From positions 79,546,001-79,610,000 of the forward strand of contig JBITNC010000001.1 of the NCBI GenBank assembly GCA_050084985.1: DNA of 64,000 bases, read 5' to 3'. The number at the start of each line of letters is the position of its first letter. Position 1 is the stretch's first letter. This document shows, one piece after another, positions 22,400 to 34,559 of the stretch. The translations under genes and the position numbers were made by a program. The notes under the pieces were generated by a model. It ran no database searches, was not told the DNA's origin, and saw nothing but the letters and a program-made list of their open reading frames with translations. Origin of the DNA: Nageia nagi. Taxonomy: Eukaryota > Pinophyta.

Positions 22400-23345
22400 G
22401 TTGGGATGTAATTAAACACTTTCTTTTTCTACCTTCTCCTTACCAATAACATCACCAAAAATATTATCTACAAATAATTTTTGAGATCTAGACCTCCAAT
22501 TCTCTCTCTTCATCAAATTTGCATCTCTAGATTTAATAATTCTACGAGTAAAAAAATTATAAAATTTGTAAGATTTGGAAAGCTCACTGTAGCCAATAAA
22601 CACACACTTATTAGAATTTACATCTAATTTTCTCCTATTCTCATCATTTATGTGTATAAAAGCCAAGCATACAAACACCTTAAAATGCTTGACATTAGGA
22701 TTTTTCCCATACCAACACTCATAAGAGGTCACATTAGCTAAATTAAAATATAATTTTCTATATGAGTAGTTGCAACCCAATAAAACTTTGACATACCTTT
22801 CTCTTGCATCATACATTGATCCATCTCCACCAATGTTCTATTTTTCCTCTCAGCCACTCCATTTTGCTATGGAGTGTAGGGACTGGTCAATAACCTCTTT
22901 ATCTCATATTCATTGCGAAAACTCTAAAACTCATTTGAACAATATTCACCACCCCTATCATTCCTCAACTATTTAATATATGCACCATACTCATTCTCAA
23001 CTAGGGCCTTAAACCTTTTAAAAAAGGCAAATGCTTCATCCTTTTTTTAATAAAAAAGACCCAATAATAATTGGAGTAATAATATATGAAGGTAATAAAG
23101 TATGAGGCTTGACCCATTCTCTGCATCTACATTGGACCACAAATATTGCTACGTTCTAGTTGCAATGGATATTTGGCCCCCATGCTTCACCATGTGGGAA
23201 TTTTTCTTTAGCATATTTCCCTTATACACAATCCTCATAGATCTCCTTAGATACTTCCACTTTTAGAAAACCATAAATAAGTGGTGAAAGCATACTCAAT
23301 CTCTTATAATTTAGGTGTCCACATCTTAAATGCCATAACCTCTCC
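22400..23345 (-). pseudogene. Integrase of Copia-2, D and E motifs kept
   Basis: The pre-integrase zinc region reads GKERLWHLRCGHLNYKRL near 23285-23345. The core near 22840-22975 reads LRNDRGGEYCSNEF and later NGVAERKNRTLV, so the second Asp and the catalytic Glu are present. The open piece 22412-22816 covers the C-terminal part (NVTSYECWYGKNPNVKHFKV, CVFIGYSELSKSYKFYNF). Stops interrupt between these blocks, and the region of the first Asp is not clearly readable. Confidence 0.87.
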
Positions 23346-23350
23346 TTACC

Positions 23351-23800
23351 TTATACTCCAAAAAATGCCATCTCTCCCCCTTGATCAATCAACTGTAAAG
23401 GGAAGAGTATATTCTTCAACATCTTTATGGTGGTTAACAACTTCCTTGTTTTATAAAAAATCTTACACATTCTATCTTCAAAAATATGCTTATAATCCTT
23501 CTCTAACATATGACATATGGTTAGCAAAGAATATTTTAGATGGGGTGCATAATAAATATCCTTTACTTTCATCTTGCCTTTCTTGGTAGGAATTTTCATC
23601 TAATCTTTTGCTACAAGCTTCAAACTCTTCTCATCTCAAAGCCTGATACTGGATTAGTAGGAAGAGTCAAGTGTAGAGAAAACATCTTTTCTATCAGTCA
23701 TATGGTTTGTGCACCCTATCCACTCCATCAAAAAATTTTATGTAGAGAGGAGAGCTTGATTTGTTGGTGGTTCTTCAATCATACAAAATAGAGTATCTTC
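23351..23800 (-). pseudogene. Protease region of Copia-2
   Basis: The translation near 23685-23745 gives GCTNHMTDRKDVFSTLD, the second half of the copia protease motif. The Asp-Ser that should precede it is not readable in the same frame (EWI instead). The open piece 23351-23599 continues with KMKVKDIYYAPHLKYSLLTI, the usual stretch between protease and pre-integrase. Confidence 0.7.
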
Positions 23801-23804
23801 CTCA

Positions 23805-24757
23805 TACCCATAATCCCTAACCATAATGAACTGATTTCTTTAGCCTATAATCTCTTTCGTAATGCCTATATTTGTTACAATGATAAAAATGTATATTTCT
23901 CATATCATGGTCTCCTCTTCCTCTTCCATGTACATTGGATTCTCCTTTTGCTACATGAGCTCATTTAGAATTGTCATATTGAGATTGAGATCTTCCTTGA
24001 TCTCTACCTCTTCTTCAACCTCCTCTACCATTGCAACCTCTACCTCTAGAGCCATGACCACTATGACCTTGTTCAGATCCCTCATCTCCTTTTGTAGGAA
24101 ATGATTGTTCCTCTATAGGAATACTTCCTCCAACTCTCTTATTTTCTCTTGTAAACCCTCTTCTCATGGGATGTAAGAGTGATGATGAGTGAATCCAGGT
24201 CCATATTTGATAAATCTTTGGTCTCCTCTATGATCAAGGCCATACTATCAAATTTTTTTGTAAGGGTTTAAAGAACCTTCTTTAATCATCTCTTACTTAA
24301 TATTTTCTCCTAATGTGGCCATTTTGTTAACCATAGATTTTATACAGATGCAATAATCTCCTATTATTTTATCGTCCTCTTGCTTTAGGTTCTCAAAATC
24401 TCGACATATGGTTTGCAACTTCACCTCCTTGACTTGTGCACTACCCTAGTAGTTTTGTTTTAATACCTTAAAGGCTTCTTGAGTTGAGATACATGCATAA
24501 ATTTAGGGAAAGAGGATCTCAGATATTACTAATTAGATAAAGGCCAATGCTAAGTTATTTTTCATATATTTATCTTCCATCTCCTTCTAATCCATGAACA
24601 ATGCATTCTAGTCCTTTGGTTCATTGTATCCATCTTCTAAAATCTTCTAGAAACCTCTGCCTTTTAGAATTATTCTCTTTCTAATGCTCCAATACTCATA
24701 GTTAGATCCATCAAATTCAAGGATCAAAATGAAATCACTATTGCTGGCCATTATATT
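23805..24757 (-). pseudogene. Gag of Copia-2
   Basis: The minus translation starts MASNSDFILILEFDGSNYEY followed by WSI, a typical copia gag opening, with the ATG at about 24755. It runs through ISTQEAF and a Gly/Arg/Glu-rich segment (HGRGRGD near 23925). The zinc knuckle near 23840-23885 reads YHCNKYRHYERDY. Both the first and the last Cys of CX2CX4HX4C appear as Tyr, again TGT to TAT. Plus-strand frames such as 23862-24104 are shadows. Confidence 0.85.
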
Positions 24758-24837
24758 CATCATTTGGTATTAGAGATCCATTTTGTACGTTCTTTATACC
24801 ATTATAAATTTAATATTAGGCTATATTTCCAATAATT

Positions 24838-25660
24838 CTCAATGAACATTGTTACCAAAATCACCATTTCAAAAAGTTGGGAACATGATAACTCTTTATG
24901 GCTTATGGACTCTTCAAAGAATGATTAAGGTAATCAAAGGCTTCTTAAACTAACTTAGTGTTAATTAGGACATTTTGATAATGTGAGGACACCTCTTGTG
25001 AAATTTTTAGGTAACCAAATTCATGCTTAAATAAAATATGGAAGTGTCTAATGAAGAAGATGGTAGAATTTTTTATTGTTTGATCTTCAAACTTGTAATA
25101 TTATTTAATGCAAGGCTCTCATTATTGATAGGAAAAAATACACAAATACCTAGATTCACTAAGTTCATGACATCATTTACAATTTTGCATGTCCTGAGGA
25201 TAAGAAAAAATGACTATTACCGAGTCTTATATAATATTAACAACATCACATTCCAACTTGCACCTCAACATCATCCATTCTTAGCCATATTTTAACTATG
25301 ATATCACCAATGAAAGTGAGTTCTCTTGACAACACAAAAAAGATTGAATTCCTATATATTATCCACCTTTGATATAATCAATTAGGATATTAGTCATAGG
25401 AACAAAATTAGATGTTGAAGGAGAGCAAATGACATCATAAAAACTAAGCCTCACCCTAACCAACGCTTTACTGGGCTAGGAGAATAGATGATGTCATCCT
25501 AAGAAACAACATTACCTAAGAAGAAGAGCACACAAATGTTGATGGATTGCCTCATAAAAATATGACATACCACAATACCTTAATCTTAGAATGTGTCCAA
25601 AATAGAGATAATGAAAGAGCCCTTTCATTATTTGTCATATTATTGTAGATATACAAAAAT
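24838..25660 (+). repeat. Dispersed repeat, copy 1 (unfilled at the solo-LTR site)
   Basis: Aligns with 55951-57260 over its length, for example AAAGAATGATTAAGGTAAT at 24913 and 56039, and AATTAGGATATTA near 25380 and 56992. In this copy the stretch AAAGTGAGTTCTCTTGACAA near 25314 is continuous. In the other copy the matching site is split by an LTR. The left end meets the 5' LTR remnant of Copia-2. Confidence 0.8.
25535..25660 (+). pseudogene. PPR relic at the end of dispersed repeat copy 1
   Basis: The translation DGLPHKNMTYHNTLILECVQ followed by NRDNERALSLF follows a PPR helix pair (x-MPH-N-x-x-x-N-x-x-I then ALxLF). The same block ends copy 2 at about 57150-57250. It is a fragment of one or two repeats. 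Confidence 0.55.
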
Positions 25661-27539
25661 AACACTTTTTGGAATAAATGGATTATTAGCATTATACATA
25701 CTTAGTTCATAATTTTATTTATTATATAGATTTAATTCAATCATCAAAATACTAAAAAGCTATTATCAAAATATTCAAAAGAGCTATTGATTTACTAAAA
25801 GAGCTAATACTCACTTAAGTGTGCAAACAAGAGATTACTTCTCTTAAAGGCTAATAAGGTGCAAAAAGGAGTTTCCTAGATACCTAATTTAAGTTATTGG
25901 TGAAGTATATATGTCAAAGTGGAATTAGAATTTCCTCTCTTTTGCTCATTTATTTACTTACTAACTTATGATTATTGCTTCCATTTTGCTCCAAGATTGC
26001 TCAAGCTAGCGTTTAAGGATAATTCAAAGGTTTCAAGCTTTTGATATATTTTCTACCACACAATGCTCATGATCTTCATTCCAAAGCCACTTTGGTAACT
26101 TTATTGTGGTGAAATTCATACTATATTTCTATATTGTATTTATCTTATGGTGGATTTTAGATTTGAGGAGCTTTTAACCATGGAATTGGGCTAATCTTAG
26201 TGGATTTGTATCTGTTGCTAGATTTATTGCTTTACTCTTAAGCTTGTATGCATGTAACATAATTCTAAGCTAAATTTCATATTATATTGCTTTGTTTATC
26301 CATTTATTTGAGAGTTTTATGATCACAAATTAATCTAGATCAATTGGGTATCCTTGGATCCTTAAGATCCAAGGTATTCAAGGTTTATTGATTCTACTTA
26401 GGGTTTGAAGACATATTTATAGGGTTTGAACACTAAATTGGCTATACTACTTGCTAGATTATATAAATTGCTTATTATATCATCTTAATTATTTGAAATA
26501 TCAATTAGGCATATGTACATTGCATCAATAGGCATTATTCTATTTCATTCCTCCATTGAATTGGAGGTAGAGGGCTCACATTGCCATTTGGTATGAGGAA
26601 ACTCACCTCAAGCTTTCTTGAGTGCCTTAAGAGGCTTAAGTTGGAGGCTCCCATACACATGAGATTGCATTTAGGTTTTTGTTTACAGGTTTCAAGGCTC
26701 ATTTAAATAATCTGCACCAACAAATTACACATTATTAATCATAATTCTAAGTTTGAAGCACATGTTATGTCACATTTGAAATTCTTGTATGCTACTAAGT
26801 CTTTTGAGTGTGTTTAGTGCATGTGGGAAGGGATTTTAGGTGTATGTTAATTGGGAACCGATGTGAACATAATTCTCTAGTTGGATTTGTTATTTGGGCA
26901 TTTTTTTGAATTTTTCTTTAAACCCTCATTTCTTGTTTTTCAAATTTTACCCATGAAGCATTAATAAAATCGATAATTCTAACATTTTGATAGGTGAATT
27001 TGAGTGAATCTTGTACAAAGGAACCTTGTAGGAGGGTTGATTCAAATATAAAAATTGGAGTATAAACTTGCATTTTTTGGTGAAATGAGTACCCCCCGCA
27101 TTTGGTACCAAACATGATTACTTTTTGGAATAGGGATTTTTTTGCAAGTTTTTGACAACATAGAGTAGTAAAGAACACGATAATATTTCATATGAAATAT
27201 GATAGCATTTGGAAAAAAATATGATTGCATTTGAGATAGACAGTGAAATGTGACCACATTTCAAAATAAAGATCAAGTTTTGTCAGATAAGTTAGACCAA
27301 ACACATCCTCAACCATGTTTTAAAAAAGAGAGCTAGTTTTTTATGTTAAATTATAGATTTTATGTATTAGGCTTGAAAAGTTAGCTTAACACAACCTCTT
27401 AGACATGTGCAATACCTAGGGATTCATGATCATACTAGTTTAAGTGTTGATTTTACTTAGTTTTTTATGTTTTGCCTTGGTGTGGCAATTGTTTAAGATC
27501 TCTCTTATAGTAGATAGACTTGTACCCTTGGTCATAAAT
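25661..27539. other. No gene seen; one hairpin
   Basis: AT-rich sequence without recognisable coding similarity. Minus-strand open frames at 26918-27257 overlap each other and look like chance. CCTTGGATC at 26352 and GATCCAAGG at 26366 form a perfect 9 bp stem with a CTTAA loop. Confidence 0.4.
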
Positions 27540-27818
27540 TTACACATCCTTGGAGCTAGTAGGAACATTGTTGTCTAGGTGAGTTTTTGGAATCCTTCCA
27601 AGTAGCTTATCAATACATGGAATCCTTCCAAGTAGCTTATCAATACAAGTTTGTTTCTCTTTGCACTCTAGGATTGCCTTGTGAAAATTAGTGAAATTGC
27701 ATTCATTTGAGGGGATTGTTGCATCAAAATAAGAAATATTATTTGGGTTTAAAATTGAATATTGAAAAAAGATATTTCTTCTTACTTTTGGGAATTGATT
27801 GTTGTTTGTTGTATGCAT
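27540..27818 (-). pseudogene. Unrecognised open stretch with a 10-codon tandem duplication
   Basis: A 92-codon minus-strand frame starts MHTTNNNQFPKVRRNIFFQY and contains CIDKLLGRIP twice in a row. The duplication comes from an exact 30 bp repeat at 27588-27647. Composition and the phrase ECNFTNFHKAILECKEKQ look coding rather than random, but I do not recognise the family. It may be a piece of a transposon gene; no frame continues beyond it. Confidence 0.35.
27588..27647. repeat. Exact 30 bp tandem duplication
   Basis: TGGAATCCTTCCAAGTAGCT plus TATCAATACA occurs at 27588-27617 and again at 27618-27647 without a mismatch. Its perfection suggests a recent event in otherwise old DNA. Confidence 0.95.
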
Positions 27819-28077
27819 ACAAATTACTATCTCATACTAGTTTACTTTCAAAAATGAAAAATAGTAAGTTATTATACTTGGGAGGTATTGCTTTATACTT
27901 GGTGAAGGGAGTAGCTTTGCATTATCATATAAGTTTGTATTATCATATTTAATTCAAGGAATTAATCTCACTCTTCTAGGATTCTTTTGGGGTATGTGCA
28001 ACTTCTTCCCACAACCTCACTTATACTTGAATTTCATCATCATCAAAGTGGTCACCCCCCTATTCATGGCATTGTCA

Positions 28078-28480
28078 TATAGGGGGTACCTGTGAGACCC
28101 TTGTAAAATATTATACAACCCTAAAAGATTGAACCTTACCTTTTTAAATGCTTATCTAGAATCATCATTAGGGGAAACTAAAAAAGGTTACACCATAATT
28201 TACATTGCATTAAAAGAGATCCTCATTAAAAAGATAAAGAGTCTTAATTGAACAAAAAACTAATTAGAAAAATAATCAAAAATTTATATATATAATCAAT
28301 GCTACATTCATTTAGGACTGATATCTTATGCATTTCATCCTAAGGTTGTTTGATTAAAGTTTCATCATCACTAAAATCAAGAGCTAAATTTAATCTATCG
28401 TAAGCTCTTTATTGGGTGTTTGCTTACATATTTTGAGCATTTTCTTAGTTATACCTGGATTTTATTATCTTATTTATTGA
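28078..28480 (+). mobile_element. Polypurine tract and LTR start of a gypsy relic
   Basis: ATAGGGGGTACC at about 28079-28090 is followed directly by TGTGAGACCCTTG at 28091, the usual join between polypurine tract and LTR in gypsy elements. The right end of this LTR is not defined. The gag of element A starts at about 28492, and no clear PBS is visible between. Confidence 0.45.
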
Positions 28481-28491
28481 AAGTACCTAAA

Positions 28492-29990
28492 TGGATTTTG
28501 ATCCTAGTAAAAATACTAATAATTGGGATGTAAATCCTCATATGGGCATGGTTGAAATCAGGTCACAAGTTAAGAAAAAATAGGCATAAGGTCCAAATAA
28601 TACACAATGGGAAGGGACACCTAGTGTGAATAATAAATTTATTATTCAAGTAAAAAAAGATGATGCAACAAACCCAAAATGATATGATTATAACCCCTTA
28701 TTGATAAGCATATAGTATTTAGATTCCCCCCAGCTAGGTGCTTTGTTAAATTTTGAAATCATGTCACCTAACAACGTTCCTAAACCCCTAAGTCCAAAAC
28801 TAGTTACTTATTAGTTAAGTAGAACCTATCAATGCCATTAAGCCTAGCATTACCACTCAGTTTCTTAATTTAGATTCAATCCAAAATCCATAAGAACCAT
28901 GAGCTTCTACAAAATATCCCATCATTCAATAGATACTTCTAGATTGTGATGAACAATAGAAAGGTAAGATTGCTGAAAAAGAGTTGGTTGATATAAAAAA
29001 GCATGAAGTACTTAATAGACCAATCATGCCTGATGTTTGGATGCATGAGCTAGATCCAACACTAGCATTTGGTTTGAGATGAAGATTGGATGGTTGGATG
29101 ATTAATATGCCATATTAAGGAAAGAATTGAGTTTCCTAAAAATCAATGTGGACTTTAAAGTTGGTTCAATAGAATGCAAAATGGAGAGGGTCAACAACTT
29201 GGTAAGAACTTTAGAACATAAAAAGCTTCAATATTTTAGTTTGTTTATAGGATTAGCCAAATATAAGATTAAAGATACTAGTGCACCATCATGATAAGTA
29301 TATCCAAATGATGCAATTCAAAATATTACACAAGTAAAGAGATAAAAGGACTCTATACTAGCTTTTATCAAAAAACTTGCACCTATAGTTTGAAGAGGTA
29401 GTGAGCATCCCTTTTACTATCACGTATGTCAAAAAAGGTATGATAAACATGTAAATTTTATAATATTTAATGGTTATTTCGATCCTAGAATGCATCTATA
29501 AAGGTATCATTTAGAAGTTATTTTGTTTGAGAATGTTGATGATCTATTAGCTAAGTTGTTTCCTCTTAGTTTGAAATTGGAATCGTTCTTGTAGTTTACT
29601 AATATGCCTAATGAAAGTATTACATGTTTTAATGATATAGTTAAAGCATTCCTAGCTTGATATCACTTGTATGTAACCCAAGAACCATATCCCTTAGAAA
29701 TGTATACCCTAAAGTAAAAAAAGGTCATCTTATTAGTAATTTCATTATTGAGTGATCCAAAATAAGTAACCAGGTCCAAATCCCTAATAAAGAAAAGAAG
29801 CATGTCCTTTTCTGAGCTTTGTTTCCATCTTGTAGAAATGACTTCTTTGATTACTAAGACTATCCTTATGAAAAAATAATAGATAAAATAATTAGTTAAG
29901 AAGCTCATCACAAGGCCTTCAATGAACCATTAGGCCACATGAAGAAAAAGGCAATCCTCAGTCCCATTTTCTTTGAAAATCCTAGGAAGG
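28492..29990 (+). pseudogene. Gag of gypsy element A, N-terminal part
   Basis: The translation starts MDFDPSKNTNNWDVNPHMGM. After a long decayed part it shows NFIIFNGYFDPRMHL, EVILFENVDDLLAKLFPLSL, and NESITCFNDIVKAFLA followed by YHLYV. This is the retrotransposon gag domain pattern (G-DPR-H-, LxxLFPLSL, FxDxxxAFLxxY). It stops where the 5' LTR of element B begins. A gag zinc-finger tail reappears right after the 3' LTR of B at 44226. Element B therefore appears to have inserted into this gag. Confidence 0.75.
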
Positions 29991-30521
29991 TCCTATATTC
30001 TTTCAGAATTACACAATGAGTATGGGGTAATATTATAACATTCCTTATTCTTTCATTTTTGTCAATAAATCTTTTCGAACTCCTGCTTCATGTTCCCCTT
30101 TCACATGTATTTAGCCTTTTGTCAATATTATGTCAAGTTTAAAGAGTTTTGGGTGTTATTAGTATCTAGGTATTGTTTATATATGTGTTAGCCTTAGGTA
30201 TTTTGTTCCAAAAGGTCTAGTTACTATCTAGCAAGTATTATGGAAATCCTCAAGAACTATATGTGTAACAGAGTCATCATTCATGAAAATTTTATCTATG
30301 TCACGATCGGGAATAATGTACCATTTTTGGGTCGTATTGTAATATGTAAGGGAAGTAAGTCTTTAAGTAAAGTCTAAGAGTTATTATAAATATAAGTTTA
30401 GGAGTTGTTGTAGATATAAGTTTGGGTCATGTGTAGATATCTAGTGAGTGATATCATAGAACCCATCATTCTTCAGGAGGTCTTGACCAAATAATGAGAA
30501 TTTATAAGGGATGTTGTAAGT

Positions 30522-30850
30522 TGATCAATTAGAGCCCATCATTTTTAGTAATGACATCACCATTTTTGTGTGAAATCAATGGATCCTAGCATAAGCAATA
30601 ATGGGCACTATTTAATTCAGTAAGAGATATTTCATAAAAGATCAAATAGAACTTACTAATTTTAAGCGATGATGTTAGAACTTTTAGCTAAAATCAACGG
30701 GTTTTAAAATAATGAATGGAAATAAGTACCACACTGGTGGGCACTATCATATTCAATAGAAGATGCTACATGAAAGAAATAAAAAAAACCCATTGATTTC
30801 CAACTATGATGTCAATTTCCTACCTAAAATCCATGGGTGTAAGAGAAACT
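30522..30850 (+). repeat. Degenerate tandem repeats in U3 of LTR-B
   Basis: Units at about 30522-30639, 30640-30775 and 30776-30850 share GATCAAnTAGAACCCAnnAAT, a TGATGTCA or TGACATCA motif, AAATCAATGGGT and GGGCACTAT. The 3' LTR carries the same array near 42820-43150. The layout resembles the array in LTR-A, although the units are different sequences. Confidence 0.65.
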
Positions 30851-31344
30851 TGATCATCATTGGACCCTGATAAGGAGAAATAAGACCTACCAGATTGATA
30901 GAAGAATAATGTGTAAGAAGTAACACTTGAGTGCACTTGATCATAAGTGTTTAACCCCAAGGCTCTATTAATATTCAACTACAACTCATTTCCACATGAT
31001 AGTGGTAGTTTTTTCTTGGACTTAAATGATATACTATTCATTACCCCTAATATTCCATGCAACCAAGAATACAATGTTGATCATTAATGGTTGTAAAGAA
31101 GTAGATAGCTATTGATAAAGCATAATGCTGGATCATAATAATCAAGCTACAGATAAGTGCATCTTCAATCAGTCATAGAGCCAAGAGAAAGTGATCAATG
31201 ATAAATCAAGAAGATTACATTTCAAATAGGATGATAGCTCAAAATTTCAATTATGATATTAATTATAAATAGTTTTCCTTATTTTAATCAAAAGGAGTAT
31301 TTATATATATTAATGATAGATAACCACCCAAGAGGATGTGTAAA

Positions 31345-31360
31345 TGTATAAATATGGACT
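31345..31360 (+). promoter_or_regulatory. TATA box of LTR-B
   Basis: GTATAAATATGGAC lies downstream of the U3 repeats. The 3' LTR has ATATATAAATAGTGGAC at the equivalent place near 43712. Confidence 0.55.
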
Positions 31361-31877
31361 GTTATAAGTCCAAAAAATTGAATATTCTAGCAAATTTTCC
31401 CAAATCTATAAGATGCTTTTGTATATGATAATACAAGTAAATAATGCTTTGCCCTTTGTAATAAGTGGTTATCTTTTATGCTTTATGAATGTTATTTATG
31501 AGATGCTATCTTAAGTTGTGGCTATGTATTATGATTGTGAGACCCCAAGTGTAATATAGTTTGCTATCCTTAATCTTGGCCATGGATTGTAACCTATGCT
31601 GCAATGCCCAAGTTATTTAGTTTAGTTTTCTTTTAGTTTATTGTATTCATCTCTTTCTTGTTACTCTTTACCTTTCTATCTGTTTCTTGTTACTTTAACC
31701 TTCATGATAGATAGGAACTAGCCTATGACCTAGGTATTGAACAAAAAAATAACACGAGCACATCCCCACAACCATTATGATCTTTCAAGGACCCTAATAT
31801 TGCGGGCAATGGAGAACTCGACTAGATCAAACCCTTGAAGTTACATCATACTGATCAATAGTAGAAAAGTTTATTTT

Positions 31878-31896
31878 TGGCATGCCTAGTGGGACC
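31878..31896 (+). promoter_or_regulatory. PBS of element B
   Basis: TGGCATGCCTAGTGGGACC follows TTTATTT, just after the 5' LTR. Its TGG start and position fit a PBS of the kind seen in Tat-like gypsy elements. It is not the initiator-Met type; I do not assign the tRNA. Confidence 0.65.
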
Positions 31897-32050
31897 TAAG
31901 CTAAATTTCATATTTAATGAGTGTAAATAGGTTAGATAGTTGTGTTTAATAAGTTATTAACTAGATTATTCAAATATTATAAGGTTTTTCATCATCTTAT
32001 TAGTGACTCTGCTATCAACTAGTCAATATTTTGAACCTTAACATCTCCAA

Positions 32051-33800
32051 AATGTAGACTTACTAGAAGTAGTACCAAAAATTCCCTTAGATAGCCTAGA
32101 TTTCAAGAGCTATCAATTTCTCATACGAGGACTAAGCAAAATATTTCTTGCATTATATCCCCTAAAATTTCCTTAAGGGCTATCTCATTATCAGTTGTAT
32201 TTAATTCTAACCTAGAAAATCTTTCATCTAATTCAACTACTCCAAGCATGGCTCAACCTACTCCTACTAATTTCTTTGCTTGGAATAATGGCCATCCTTT
32301 GGTAGTTGTTGCTAATTCACCAGCTATTTCCCAAGTAGCTTTCAAAGTTTTGCCCAAATATGATGGACATTGTAAAATATGATATGAACATTGTCAAGAT
32401 GTGTTCTCTATTAGCTTCAAGCTTTTATATCACTAATGAAATGATGATGACTAGATTATTATCATACTCTTTTGAAGGCAAAGTAGCTGAATGGTTCAAA
32501 ACTCTTACCCCTTAGTCTATAAATACATGGAGAGAGTTATGTTAGAATTTAATTAAAAGATTTATTGCAAATGGTGATGATAGTACCTTCCTTAGCCTCA
32601 TAGAATGTATCAAAAGATACCCTCATGAGTCTATTGATGATTTCAATATCAAATTTGAGAAAACTTGGAAATATATTCTAGTAAGAATTAGATCAACAAA
32701 TGCACAAGCTCTAGTATATTATAGGAAATCCTTTCTTCTATATCTTAATGTGTTAATTGTTATATTAGGAGATACTTTCCTAGATGTTTACTAGATAGCT
32801 AAAACTTCTGAATATACTTTGGTGTCCTCTAGAAATATGCAACCAAGAACCAATATAACCTTATTTCCTAATTTGCCTCCTAAATAAGCCTCGTAAATTG
32901 CTCATCAAGGAGTGTTAGCCTTACCACCCCCTCCTAAACCTATTATTTAGAATCAAGTATTGGCACTACCTACCCTCGCATCTACAAGTACAAACATTGA
33001 TTCTAAATATTAAGAGGAAGAAAAGATAAGGAAATTGGAGTTAACTATTAGGAATCTTACCAATAAGCTCACTATACAAGAGAGGTAGAATCAAGGGTTT
33101 AACTACATAATATATGATAATCAATATCAACCTGAATTTTAGCTTAGAAATAACCTAGTAAAATAGCCTAATGCTCCTAAAGTGATTGAAAATACAATTA
33201 TGGTAAGTTCTACAGAGAGTGATGCTCTAAGGCATTATAGAATGGTGCCCTCCATGTTCATCTCCTCATATCCTAGACTCATGTGCCATCTATCAACACT
33301 AGTACTTAGGCTTACATTTAGACCAAATGGTGGAACCTACATTAGATCTTGTTGCTAACCTTATGATGGTCAATTTTTGGCTTTCAAGATATGCTAGAGA
33401 ACAAGCCAACTATATTCAAACTAGATCTTCTTTTTTAGCAACCCCACAACAACCCCAAGTCACTTAGCAAAATCAATAGCCCATTCCATTGTAGTCTAAA
33501 CCAAAAAGAGCCAAGGCTCCTAATGATCCAACTTGAGAATTAAGAAAATCAATTTCTTGAATGTTTGAGTCATATTTCTTAGAACCCAGGTAATATTGCC
33601 CTTGTAGTTGCACATCCCGTTGTGACTAGAAAAGAAGTCTTGGATAAGGAGAGGCCTCATCTACTAAGATATCCTTTCATTATAAATCATCATAAGGAAA
33701 AGGCTACTCAATAATGTAAAATACATCAACCAGCTAAAATAAGTAAGTTTGTTCCATATGCTTCATATAATATTATAGAAGAACTGAAGAAAACACCTTC
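32051..33800 (+). pseudogene. Gag of element B
   Basis: The frame is read from about 32051, though early stops are present. It includes TPTNFFAWNNGHPLVVVANS, FKVLPKYDGH, a block with MERVML and DDSTFLSLIECIKRYPHESI, and FNIKFEKTWKYILVRI. The last two are typical of the gag capsid domain. Later parts are Pro/Gln-rich and broken. No complete zinc knuckle is readable. Confidence 0.78.
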
Positions 33801-33840
33801 AAAAATGACCATGTTTGATGCATTAACGATTCTAGGTTAG

Positions 33841-34320
33841 TTGGACCTTTTGGAAGAAGCTTTGAAGTTAAAAAATAATAAGAAAAGGGTAAGTGAAGGT
33901 AATGTTGTCTTTACAATATCTAATGATGTCCCTCTAGCTTTGATAGGTATAAGGATACCCCCACCTTTTTATCTCTCTCTAAGATTAAAAGGTTGGGTAG
34001 TTAATAATTGCATGATAGACACTAGAGCTGCTATTATCGTAATTCCAAAAGTAGTTACAAATAAAATGAAATTGTATATCACTAGATACATTAATGGTGT
34101 CATATAATTAGATTCTTCTTCTATAGATGTTGTTGGTAGTATTAAAGGAATTTTAATAACTCTTAATGCATTCCTTGATATTTATGTCATTCAATATATT
34201 ATTGTTGTTGATCTTCCACCACTTTTTGGAATATGCTTATTTAGAGAATTTAATACCAAATTGGGAGGTTAATTAGCTTTATATTATACACATATTTTAC
34301 TTCCCTTCCAAAATAAACAA
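33841..34320 (+). pseudogene. Aspartic protease of element B, Gly to Arg in the core
   Basis: The open piece 33841-34107 contains PPFYLSLRLKGWVVNNCMID followed by TRAAIIVIPKVV. The core at 34018-34029 reads Asp-Thr-Arg-Ala, where a Gly codon (GGA) is now AGA. Downstream IVVDLPPLFGICLFREFNTK followed by LGG is the C-terminal protease part. The mutation would abolish the active-site turn. Confidence 0.85.
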
Positions 34321-34559
34321 GTTAAGATTCGAAATGAGAGCACTAGAAGTGTTCATCTCAAGAAAATCACATAATAGAACTATTTGAATGGCCCTAAACC
34401 TGTAGAAGTGCTTGAAAGAGATACACTTTGGGAAACATTGCTAAAAACTAAAATTCTTTCAACTAATGATCTGAATTATTAGTTCATAGATGTTGGTATG
34501 GAAAATTATTATTTATATGAAAATATGCAATTAATATCAGTCATAGCTAAAAGGGAACA

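Larger units (their letters stand above)
20085..24845 (-). mobile_element. Ty1-copia element (Copia-2), 5' LTR largely deleted
   Basis: On the minus strand, gag starts at about 24755 and is followed by zinc knuckle, protease, integrase, RT, RNase H, a polypurine tract and a 3' LTR of about 470 bp. Upstream of gag only the first ~30 bases of an LTR remain (TATTGGAAATATAGCCTAAT, at about 24813-24842). These match the start of the 3' LTR (TGTTGGAAATATGGCCTAAT). Most of the 5' LTR has therefore been deleted. RT and integrase catalytic motifs are better kept than in Copia-1. Confidence 0.88.
29995..31857 (+). repeat. 5' LTR of element B
   Basis: Aligns with about 42325-44225, for example AATATTATAACATTCCTT, TATCTAGCAAGTATTATGGA, and CCTATGACCTAGGTATTGA near the right end. 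It ends at CTGATCA, about 20 bp before the PBS. Confidence 0.88.

Noticed and set aside
26352-26374. Terminator-like hairpin (9 bp stem, CTTAA loop)
   Set aside because: Intrinsic terminators do not apply to plant nuclear genes, and no gene is nearby.
26890-27310. Possible MITE (repeated GCATTTGGTACCAAACATG and ACCAAACACATCC words)
   Set aside because: No matched terminal inverted repeats or target duplication could be aligned by eye.
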